Shown here: piece after piece, positions 1 to 5,510 of the stretch
Numbering within the stretch: the first letter of the stretch is position 1
Layout of the letters: every line of letters begins with the position of its first letter
NCBI GenBank assembly: GCA_020025615.1
Contig: JAHHRT010000068.1
Location: 1 to 8,190 of the forward strand
DNA length: 8,190 nucleotides
Direction: 5' to 3'
Origin: Oscillospiraceae bacterium
Lineage (GTDB): Bacteria > Bacillota > Clostridia > Oscillospirales > Oscillospiraceae
The notes under the pieces: generated by a model
What the model was told of the DNA's origin: nothing
Seen by the model: only the letters and a program-made list of their open reading frames with translations
Database searches by the model: none
Translations under genes and position numbers: made by a program

Positions 1-13
1 GTCTTTTCTGTCA

Positions 14-42
14 GGGCCCGCTTTACAGCGGGGCCTTTTTTT
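14..42 (+). terminator. Intrinsic terminator of an upstream gene outside the window
   Basis: A GC-rich stem (left arm about 15-21, right arm about 28-35, one bulged G) with a six-base loop TTTACA is followed by seven T residues at 36-42. The T tract is on the plus strand, so it ends a plus-strand transcript that enters from the left. This separates the following operon from whatever lies upstream. Confidence 0.85.
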
Positions 43-66
43 GCGTCGATACCTATTATATTAGGG

Positions 67-95
67 TTGCAAATATGTAAATAATATGTTAATAT
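67..95 (+). promoter_or_regulatory. Candidate sigma-A promoter P1 of the hydrolase-symporter operon
   Basis: TTGCAA at 67-72 and TAATAT at 90-95 are separated by exactly 17 bases, in very AT-rich sequence just after the upstream terminator. Transcription would begin near 102 and give a leader of roughly 178 bases before the ATG at 280. The match is good but nothing here proves it is used; P2 at 220-248 is an alternative closer to the gene. Confidence 0.55.
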
Positions 96-131
96 TAGTT
101 CAAAAGAGTGGAAATTACAGTTATTTATGAA

Positions 132-159
132 AAATATCATCGAATCAGCTATGATATTT
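132..159. repeat. 9-bp perfect inverted repeat in the operon leader
   Basis: AAATATCAT at 132-140 is mirrored exactly by ATGATATTT at 151-159 across a 10-base spacer. It lies about 30 bases downstream of the predicted P1 start and upstream of P2. It could be an operator for a dimeric regulator (half-site centres 19 bp apart, about two helical turns) or an AU-rich RNA hairpin in the leader. No T tract follows, so it is not an intrinsic terminator. Confidence 0.6.
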
Positions 160-219
160 AGATTGCAGAGTAACTTTTCTATTTCACTTTCACAAAATTC
201 AGGGATAAATTTGTTTAAT

Positions 220-248
220 TTGACGGTGCCAGAATTTTCTCTTGTACT
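220..248 (+). promoter_or_regulatory. Candidate promoter P2, proximal to the hydrolase gene
   Basis: TTGACG at 220-225 (5 of 6 to consensus) is followed after 17 bases by TGTACT at 243-248 (4 of 6). The predicted start near 255 leaves a short leader of about 25 bases carrying only the ribosome binding site. The weaker -10 makes this less certain than the spacing suggests. Confidence 0.4.
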
Positions 249-279
249 GTTAACAAATATTGAAAAGGTGGAATTTTTT

Positions 280-798
280 ATGTCTAAGATCAAGAACGAA
301 TGGCCTACCGAGCACAAGGGTGCCCTGCTTTACCGCAGCGCCTTAGCTTCCTCTGCCCAGAAGAGCGGTCTCAACGCCATGGGCTTTGAAGCAAAGGGAA
401 TTCCCTACGAAGAGGTCTACAAAGAGAGCTCCCGTCAATTGGCTGCTCAGAACGCCAAGACCTTTGGCAGCCGTATGGAAAACAAAAACGACCTGAGAGA
501 ATGGGGTAAGCAGATGACCCCCGAGCTGGGTCGTGAAGCCTTCGGCATGGAAGTCAAGGAATGTACCGAAGACTGCTTCGCAATGGATATGCACTTCTGC
601 CCCCACCTGAAGGGCTGGCAGCAGCTGGGCCTGTCCGACGAAATGTGCTCCAAGCTCTGCGACCTGGCTATGGAAGGCGACTTCGCCATGGCCCGGGAAA
701 TGGGTTATGAGCTGGAGAACCCCATGCGTCTGGCAGACGGCGATCCTGTATGCCGCGTGATCTATCGTCGGAAAGAGAATAAAGAGAACAAGGACTAA
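280..798 (+). CDS. ATC hydrolase family protein (L-2-amino-thiazoline-4-carboxylate hydrolase-like)
   Basis: This is a soluble protein of 172 residues. I chose the ATG at 280 because AAAGGTGG (264-271) sits 8 bases upstream. The in-frame ATG at 127 would add 51 AT-rich residues unlike the rest and has no such site. The C-terminal half looks like the ATC-hydrolase family: CPHLKGW (107-113), then MCSKLCD (122-128), then a GDPVCRV stretch (154-160). The family's founding activity opens a thiazoline ring to give N-carbamoyl-L-cysteine, but many homologues in Clostridia have no tested function, so the substrate is unknown. Cysteines lie at 95, 99, 107, 123, 127 and 158. From memory the 107, 127 and 158 positions are the family-typical ones and the others look like extras. 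There is no signal peptide or membrane segment. The symporter gene follows after 36 bases, so the two are probably one operon and this enzyme may process what the symporter imports. Confidence 0.8.
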   Translation: MSKIKNEWPTEHKGALLYRSALASSAQKSGLNAMGFEAKGIPYEEVYKESSRQLAAQNAKTFGSRMENKNDLREWGKQMTPELGREAFGMEVKECTEDCFAMDMHFCPHLKGWQQLGLSDEMCSKLCDLAMEGDFAMAREMGYELENPMRLADGDPVCRVIYRRKENKENKD

Positions 799-834
799 TC
801 CCCCATACCTTCTGGGACGATAAAGGAGAGAATT

Positions 835-2247
835 ATGAAAAGAGCAAAAGCCGAGACCACTGGTTCTTTACCCAAAAAATTAACCAGATTCTATGGCGTT
901 GGTGAATTTGGACAGCAGCTCAGTCTGATGACCTTAAATATGTACCTGCTGTACTTCTACACCAATGTCTTGGGCATTTCCGGCACCGCTGCCGGTACCT
1001 TATTGCTGATTGCCCGTATTTGGGACGCCATCAACGACCCCATGATGGGCATGATCATCGACAACACCCACAGCAAGTACGGCAGATGCCGTCCCTATCT
1101 TCGCTACTGCGCACTGCCCGCCGGTGTGTTCCTGTTCCTGACCTTCTGCGCCCCCAATCTGAGCAACACGGCAAAGCTGGTTTGGGCATACGTCACTTAC
1201 ATCGGTCAGGGTATGCTGTACACCGCAACCGGCATTTCCTACACCTCTCTGATTGCACGCATTACCTCTGACCCCATTGAACGTGTGGGACTGAATCAGA
1301 GCCGTGCTTTCATCTCCATGTTTGCAGCGATTTTCATTTCTTCCATGACCCTGCCTCTGATTCAGGCCATCGCAAAGCACTCCAACGAGCGTGTGGGTTT
1401 CGCCGTTGTAATCGGTGTTTACGGTATTCTCCAGGCCTTCTGCTATTGGTTCGTGTTCCGCCTGACCGAGGGCCACGACCAGCCGGAGCCTAAGACAGAA
1501 TCCAACGGACAGAATTCCGCTGCCAAGGATATGATTTCCTCTCTGGGATATGTCCTCCGCAACCCCCTGTGGCGCTGGCTGGCCCTGAGCACGCTGGTGT
1601 ACTGCACCTCCTCCGCCATCACCCAGGGCGTCATCGTCTTCTATGTGAAGTACTATCTGGAGCGCCCCGATCTGGTTGGTATTGCAAGTCTCTGCTCTAT
1701 GATCTCCAGCTTCTTCGCCATTGTTCTGCTGAAGGTCTTTGCTAAGAAGCTGGGCAAGGCAAAGAGCTGTGCCATGGGTCTTGCCGTTGCCATCGTCTGC
1801 GTTGCCATCCGGCTGTTCACCCGTGACAGCATCATTCCTCTGTATCTGCTGTGCCTGCTGCTTTCCGGCTTCGGCCTGGGCCTGTTCTCCTCTCTGCTTG
1901 TCCCCTCTCTGATGGACAGCATTGACTACGGCGAATGGCTGCTGGGCAAGCGCAACGATGCACTGGTTATGTCCGCCAACAGCTTTGGCAACAAGCTTGG
2001 ACAGGGCCTGGGTGCCAGTATGCTGGGCTTCCTGCTGGATGCCATCGGCTACAAGGCCGAAGCCGTCACGCAGGCTGCCGCAGTCCGCAGCGGTATCTTC
2101 AATGTTGCCATCTTCGTTCCCCTGGCTGCTTTCTGCATTGTGTTCTGCATCATGCTGGTTTACAGCCGCTACGAAAAGAAACTGCCTGAGATTCGCGCCG
2201 AACTGGACGAGCGTCATCACGCTGCACAGACCGCAGTCGAAAAATAA
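835..2247 (+). CDS. GPH (MelB-type) cation symporter of the major facilitator superfamily
   Basis: This 470-residue membrane protein has about twelve hydrophobic segments and is the usual length for glycoside-pentoside-hexuronide:cation symporters. The hallmark loop is present: DAINDP (64-69), then D76 and a YGRCRP stretch (82-87). D64, N67 and D68 have the spacing of the Asp55/Asn58/Asp59 cation site of MelB. A second family block lies around 359-391 (D361, D364, G371, R373), and K387 is placed like the functional lysine of MelB helix XI. A hydrophilic central loop (about 212-232) separates the two halves. AGGAG (824-828) lies 6 bases before the ATG. Family members usually co-import sugars or glycosides with Na+ or H+, and some carry sulfonated sugars, so the cargo cannot be named. 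The upstream hydrolase-like gene suggests that a small acid or amino-acid derivative should also be considered. Confidence 0.88.
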   Translation: MKRAKAETTGSLPKKLTRFYGVGEFGQQLSLMTLNMYLLYFYTNVLGISGTAAGTLLLIARIWDAINDPMMGMIIDNTHSKYGRCRPYLRYCALPAGVFLFLTFCAPNLSNTAKLVWAYVTYIGQGMLYTATGISYTSLIARITSDPIERVGLNQSRAFISMFAAIFISSMTLPLIQAIAKHSNERVGFAVVIGVYGILQAFCYWFVFRLTEGHDQPEPKTESNGQNSAAKDMISSLGYVLRNPLWRWLALSTLVYCTSSAITQGVIVFYVKYYLERPDLVGIASLCSMISSFFAIVLLKVFAKKLGKAKSCAMGLAVAIVCVAIRLFTRDSIIPLYLLCLLLSGFGLGLFSSLLVPSLMDSIDYGEWLLGKRNDALVMSANSFGNKLGQGLGASMLGFLLDAIGYKAEAVTQAAAVRSGIFNVAIFVPLAAFCIVFCIMLVYSRYEKKLPEIRAELDERHHAAQTAVEK

Positions 2248-2269
2248 AAACATCGGGTATGCGGCAAAA

Positions 2270-2299
2270 AACGGGAAAAGGATTTTCCCTTTTCCCGTT
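2270..2299 (-). terminator. Strong hairpin, distal terminator for the minus-strand regulator gene
   Basis: A perfect 12-bp stem, 2270-2281 paired with 2288-2299, closes a six-base loop. Read on the minus strand it is followed by a run of T (complement of the A tract at 2266-2271), which fits a terminator for transcripts coming from the right. On the plus strand no T tract follows, so for the symporter it is mainly a 3' mRNA stem. A small 5-bp hairpin (2305-2318) lies between it and the next terminator. Confidence 0.7.
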
Positions 2300-2321
2300 C
2301 AACCGCCTGTCCGCAGGCAGC

Positions 2322-2359
2322 AAAAAGGCCCGAAATCCGATGGATTTCGGGCCTTTGTT
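2322..2359. terminator. Bidirectional terminator between converging genes
   Basis: A perfect 15-bp stem, 2324-2338 paired with 2342-2356, has a GAT loop. On the plus strand it ends in TTTGTT; on the minus strand it ends in TTTTT (complement of 2322-2326). It therefore can end the symporter transcript (stop at 2247) and the regulator transcript (stop codon at 2514). The 157 bases from 2357 to 2513 contain no gene I can support. Confidence 0.88.
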
Positions 2360-2513
2360 AAGCGTGCACCGCATTTTGCAGCACACCTAAATTCGCTCCC
2401 CTTGATTCTGGGGGAAATACCTGATATATTGGAATATATATTTCCGTCCATCACCGCCTGGCAATGCGTCTTCCGCTGGGTATGGTTGAGAAAGCACAGA
2501 TTGGGGCCAGGCT

Positions 2514-3950
2514 CTACCGCGTGAAGCCGGGCAGCTGGGAGATTTCCCTGCACAGCTCTTTTGCCCATTCCCTGCTGATTTCTCCAAATTTAGCAGCAAA
2601 TGCTTCTTTTCCCTGATACTTCCACAGCTGAATACTGTGTTTTGCCTGCTCATAAATTTCTTTTTTCCTTGTGTCCCAGTTTTCCGATGTCAGGATCCCG
2701 CTGAGATACAAGCCGAAGAGATAACGCACTTCCAGCTGGTCCACAACGGTTTCCAAGGATTGAATTCCCAGGGTTTTCACGAATTGGGCCAACATCCATT
2801 CGACAATGTCATTGGATTCCCGATTTTCTTCCAGTTCCAGTTCGAAGTCATAGAGCTGCGCCATGGAATAGTGTTCGGCTGCTGCCGCTGCAATGGATTG
2901 CGCACAGCTCGCCATAATGTCAATGCTGTTGCAGCAATCCAATAAATACTCTGCGATATCGGTGTTTTCCGGTTTCCCCGCAGCATAAACGGTTCCGATG
3001 CCGTTCATTGTCTGCGTTAAATGCAAGGTATTCAAAAAGGCCAGGGAACTTCGGATGGTGACGATGGACACCCCGTACTGCTTCATCAGGATGGTTTCCG
3101 ACGGCAGCAGATCCCCGGGATGGATCCTGCTGAAATGAATATTCCGCACCAGCTCATAGGCAATCTTATGATAAAGGGGCATTGGGGTCTGATGGATATA
3201 CCATCGGAAATCGACCTGACGGACTTGATTCAGCTCCTCCAGCTCCGCCAGCGGCGCAAAGGAATGTTCAATTTCGCACATTGCCTGTTTGCAAAACATG
3301 GAGATCCAGAAATGCAGCTCCTCATAGGCTTGCGCCGACAGCAGCGCCGTCCAGTGGCGAAGCGTCTCCAATGTCATCTCGGCCTCTCCTTTTACCAGCG
3401 GCCTGGAAGGCATTTCCACAAATCTCAGCTCGTCAAATCCATGTATTTGAACAAACAAGTCGTCTGCCAAACCATTGGACCGCTGATGAATCACCATCTC
3501 CATCCAATCGTATGCCAAATTCAGCAAATCGCTTCTTACGGTCAAATCCTTTGGGGATTTGGTCTGTAAAAAAAGATGGAGGTCATCCAGCAGCTGGGGT
3601 GTGGCCTTGGTGGCTCCATGCAGCACCAGCCCGGGAACAATGTAGGGAATCGCTTGATAACAATCCAGATTGGAGCGGTAGTGTGAGAGGAAAAGGCGTC
3701 TTCTCACGGACAAGCACCGTTCATCCGTGGGGTCAAAAATCACCACCGGGCGCTTTCGTTCCTCCATTTGCAGGAAGCCGTCCTCCTGTAACAAACGCAT
3801 AGCACGTCTGATACTCGTCAATCCGATTCCAAACTCATCTCTGATTTTTTCCATAGACGACAGCTGGAAGCCCTTTGGGTACATTCCAATCAGGATTCGA
3901 TTGACTATTTTATTATAAATCAGCTTGTATAGCGAAACTTCTTTTTCCAT
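2514..3950 (-). CDS. Tandem (double) GntR-family transcriptional regulator
   Basis: The protein has 478 residues, about twice the usual 230-250 of a GntR regulator. A GntR winged helix-turn-helix lies at about 6-75 (LYKLIYNKIV at 7-16, helix-turn-helix 34-54, FGIGLTSIRRA at 40-50). A second lies at about 257-325 (LYHKIAYELV at 259-268, LPSE at 282-285, YGVSIVTIR at 292-300, GIGTVY at 317-322). Each is followed by a mostly helical region (about 80-250 and 330-478) that I take for an effector/dimerisation domain. The second copy keeps the PSE and wing GxGT signatures. The first lacks both but keeps the recognition-helix arginine (R48, matching R300). The start is supported by AAAAGGTG (3955-3962) just upstream. 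It is transcribed divergently from the lyase gene at 4097 and most likely regulates it and itself. The effector is unknown. The GntR assignment is secure; the full-length duplication is my reading of a weakly similar pair. Confidence 0.85.
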   Translation of the reverse strand: MEKEVSLYKLIYNKIVNRILIGMYPKGFQLSSMEKIRDEFGIGLTSIRRAMRLLQEDGFLQMEERKRPVVIFDPTDERCLSVRRRLFLSHYRSNLDCYQAIPYIVPGLVLHGATKATPQLLDDLHLFLQTKSPKDLTVRSDLLNLAYDWMEMVIHQRSNGLADDLFVQIHGFDELRFVEMPSRPLVKGEAEMTLETLRHWTALLSAQAYEELHFWISMFCKQAMCEIEHSFAPLAELEELNQVRQVDFRWYIHQTPMPLYHKIAYELVRNIHFSRIHPGDLLPSETILMKQYGVSIVTIRSSLAFLNTLHLTQTMNGIGTVYAAGKPENTDIAEYLLDCCNSIDIMASCAQSIAAAAAEHYSMAQLYDFELELEENRESNDIVEWMLAQFVKTLGIQSLETVVDQLEVRYLFGLYLSGILTSENWDTRKKEIYEQAKHSIQLWKYQGKEAFAAKFGEISREWAKELCREISQLPGFTR

Positions 3951-3972
3951 ATCGCACCTTTTCTAATTTGGG

Positions 3973-4031
3973 AATGATGGGCTGCCCGGATTCTGACTGC
4001 ATTGGCCCAAGGGCATTGCTTTCCCATCATT
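3973..4031. repeat. Widely spaced inverted half-sites in the divergent control region
   Basis: AATGATGGG (3973-3981) is repeated in inverted form as CCCATCATT (4023-4031), 9 of 9 identical, with centres 50 bp apart (about five helical turns). The right arm lies immediately upstream of the plus-strand TATAAT at 4035-4040. Between the arms are a GCCC-AA-GGGC dyad (4005-4014) and two GCATTG direct repeats (3999-4004 and 4013-4018). The arrangement suggests operator half-sites for the adjacent regulator; binding is inferred. Confidence 0.5.
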
Positions 4032-4034
4032 TTA

Positions 4035-4040
4035 TATAAT
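4035..4040 (+). promoter_or_regulatory. Candidate -10 box of the lyase promoter
   Basis: TATAAT matches the consensus exactly, 56 bases before the ATG at 4097. The sequence 16-18 bases upstream is not a recognisable -35 box (GGCATT at the 17-base position). This would fit a promoter that needs an activator, or one whose -35 has diverged. It abuts the inverted half-site ending at 4031. Confidence 0.45.
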
Positions 4041-4042
4041 AA

Positions 4043-4071
4043 ATTATACAACAGGCTCCCGAAAAAGTCAT
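4043..4071 (-). promoter_or_regulatory. Candidate promoter of the double-GntR gene
   Basis: On the minus strand ATGACT (4066-4071) and TATAAT (4043-4048) are separated by 17 bases. Transcription would start near 4036 and run through both inverted half-sites before the ATG at 3950, a leader of about 85 bases. The -10 boxes of the two divergent promoters are only two base pairs apart, so polymerase binding at one should exclude the other. Confidence 0.5.
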
Positions 4072-4096
4072 GTATTATTTTGAAAGGATAATTTTT

Positions 4097-5374
4097 ATGC
4101 GAAAGACAGATGCGCAATATCAAGATTTTCTGTGTTTATTGAAACACGAACTGGTTCCGGCAATGGGATGCACAGAGCCGGTGGCCATCGCCCTGGCCTG
4201 TGCCAAGGCCCGGGATGTTCTGGGTGCTTGCCCCACAAGTGTCATTCTCCATGTCAGCGGAAATATCATTAAAAACGTAAAGAGCGTTACGGTTCCCAAT
4301 ACCGACGGTGGAAAGGGCATTAAAACCGCCGCCGCAATCGGCATTGTTGTGGGTCACGCAGAAAACGGCCTCCAGGTGATTTCCTCCGTCACCGACGCAC
4401 AGCGGGACGAAATGCGCGCCTTGCTGGAAACCTGCCACATGGAAGTGATTCCTTCCGAGAGCGGTGAGGTTTTTGATATTGATGTTGAGATTTCCACCTC
4501 CGAGCACCGTGCCCGTGTACGGATTATTACATTCCACACCAATATTGTTCTGGTTCAGCTGGACGGAGAGGATTTGCTCTGCACCGGCCCCAACTGCATG
4601 AATAACAATCAGGAAGAACAGAAGCCCCCCATGTCCGTGAAGTCCATTCTGGATTTTGCCGACACCGCAGACATTGCCGACGTCAAGGAGATTCTGGACA
4701 GACAGATTCAATATAATTCCGCAATCAGCCAGGAAGGCCTGACCGGCAAGTGGGGTGCCGCAGTGGGCTGCACGCTTCTGAATTGCTACGGTAACGACGT
4801 TGCCATTCGGGCCCGTGCGGCAGCTGCTGCCGGCAGCGACGCCAGAATGAGCGGCTGTGAACTTCCGGTTGTGATCAACTCCGGCAGCGGCAATCAGGGC
4901 ATCACCGCCAGTATGCCTGTGATTGTCTACGCAAAGGAATTGAATTGTTCGGATGAGCAGCTCTACCGTGCTCTGCTGGTCTCCAATTTACTGACCCTGC
5001 ATCTGAAATCCGGCATTGGCCGTCTCAGCGCATATTGCGGCGCTGTGTGTGCAGGCTGCGCCGCCGGAGCCGCCATTGCATACCTCCACGGAGGTTCCGA
5101 GGAGGATGTATCTCACGCACTGGTGAACGGTCTGGCCATTGTCTCCGGCATTGTCTGTGACGGTGCAAAGCCCTCCTGTGCAGGCAAAATCGCCAGCGCC
5201 GTGGATGCCGGCATTGTGGGCTGGAAAATGTATCAGAACGGAAAACAGTTCTATGGCGGAGACGGCATTGTTCAGAAGGGCGTCGAAGAAAGTATTCGGG
5301 CCGTCTGCCGGGTCGGTCACGACGGCATGGTCGAAACCGACCGTGAGATTCTCAAGATTATGACCGAGAATTGA
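4097..5374 (+). CDS. CyuA/YhaM-family L-cysteine desulfidase (iron-sulfur serine dehydratase alpha-like)
   Basis: The enzyme is a 425-residue single-chain member of the family once called UPF0597, whose characterised members split L-cysteine into pyruvate, ammonia and sulfide using a [4Fe-4S] cluster. The ATG at 4097 is preferred because GAAAGGA (4082-4088) lies 8 bases upstream; the in-frame ATG at 4070 has no such site. Visible signatures are MGCTEPVAIA (23-32, with C25 as the family's early cysteine), NSGSGNQG (261-268), a cysteine-rich YCGAVCAGC block (313-321) and VCDGAKPSC (353-361). C354 and C361, with one of C314/C318/C321, are the likely cluster ligands. The protein appears cytoplasmic with no membrane segment. 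A serine or other beta-substituted amino acid substrate remains possible, since the family is related to iron-sulfur serine dehydratases. It is transcribed divergently from the double GntR regulator and ends in its own terminator. Confidence 0.85.
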   Translation: MRKTDAQYQDFLCLLKHELVPAMGCTEPVAIALACAKARDVLGACPTSVILHVSGNIIKNVKSVTVPNTDGGKGIKTAAAIGIVVGHAENGLQVISSVTDAQRDEMRALLETCHMEVIPSESGEVFDIDVEISTSEHRARVRIITFHTNIVLVQLDGEDLLCTGPNCMNNNQEEQKPPMSVKSILDFADTADIADVKEILDRQIQYNSAISQEGLTGKWGAAVGCTLLNCYGNDVAIRARAAAAAGSDARMSGCELPVVINSGSGNQGITASMPVIVYAKELNCSDEQLYRALLVSNLLTLHLKSGIGRLSAYCGAVCAGCAAGAAIAYLHGGSEEDVSHALVNGLAIVSGIVCDGAKPSCAGKIASAVDAGIVGWKMYQNGKQFYGGDGIVQKGVEESIRAVCRVGHDGMVETDREILKIMTEN

Positions 5375-5394
5375 TTGGTTCTATCATAAAAATC

Positions 5395-5427
5395 GGGGTC
5401 AGGCCCATCGCCTGGCCTCAATTTTTT
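5395..5427 (+). terminator. Terminator of the cysteine desulfidase-like gene
   Basis: A stem formed by 5395-5404 and 5410-5419 (G-U pairs allowed) around a five-base loop is followed by six T at 5422-5427, 20 bases after the stop codon. An A tract (5388-5392) on the other side gives a T run on the minus strand, so it can also back up the adhE terminator. Confidence 0.85.
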
Positions 5428-5441
5428 AGCGGACCTATGGC

Positions 5442-5486
5442 AAAATCCCCCCTGGGCAGGGCGTTCGCTCTGCTCCAGGGGGGATT
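5442..5486 (-). terminator. Long hairpin terminator of adhE
   Basis: A perfect 12-bp outer stem pairs 5444-5455 with 5475-5486. After one unpaired base (5474) it continues with a further stem around 5456-5473. The outer stem contains a run of six G-C pairs. On the minus strand it is followed by TTTTG (complement of 5441-5445), a short T tract. It lies 25 bases beyond the adhE stop codon. Confidence 0.75.
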
Positions 5487-5510
5487 GGGCTTTCAGGGGG
5501 GAATGGAATA

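Noticed and set aside
127..279. N-terminal extension of the ATC-hydrolase homologue from the in-frame ATG at 127
   Set aside because: The 51 residues are AT-rich, low in family-like character and lack a ribosome binding site, while the ATG at 280 has AAAGGTGG at ideal spacing. The stretch also contains the candidate P2 promoter.
1000..2253. Open frame of 417 codons on the minus strand opposite the symporter
   Set aside because: Low-complexity Gln/Gly/Ala/Asn-rich translation with no domain, fully antisense to a clear 12-segment transporter.
2431..2445. GGAATATATATTTCC near-palindrome in the gene-free stretch after the regulator gene
   Set aside because: Only four clean base pairs per arm in AT-rich sequence; expected by chance and not near a promoter.
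1922..2524. Plus-strand open frame crossing the symporter end and the terminator region
   Set aside because: It overlaps the symporter in another frame, runs through two strong terminator hairpins and has no plausible start signal or domain.
4070..4096. Earlier in-frame start for the cysteine desulfidase homologue
   Set aside because: No ribosome binding site precedes 4070, whereas GAAAGGA is well placed for 4097. Starting at 4097 also puts the GCTEP cysteine at residue 25, as expected for the family.
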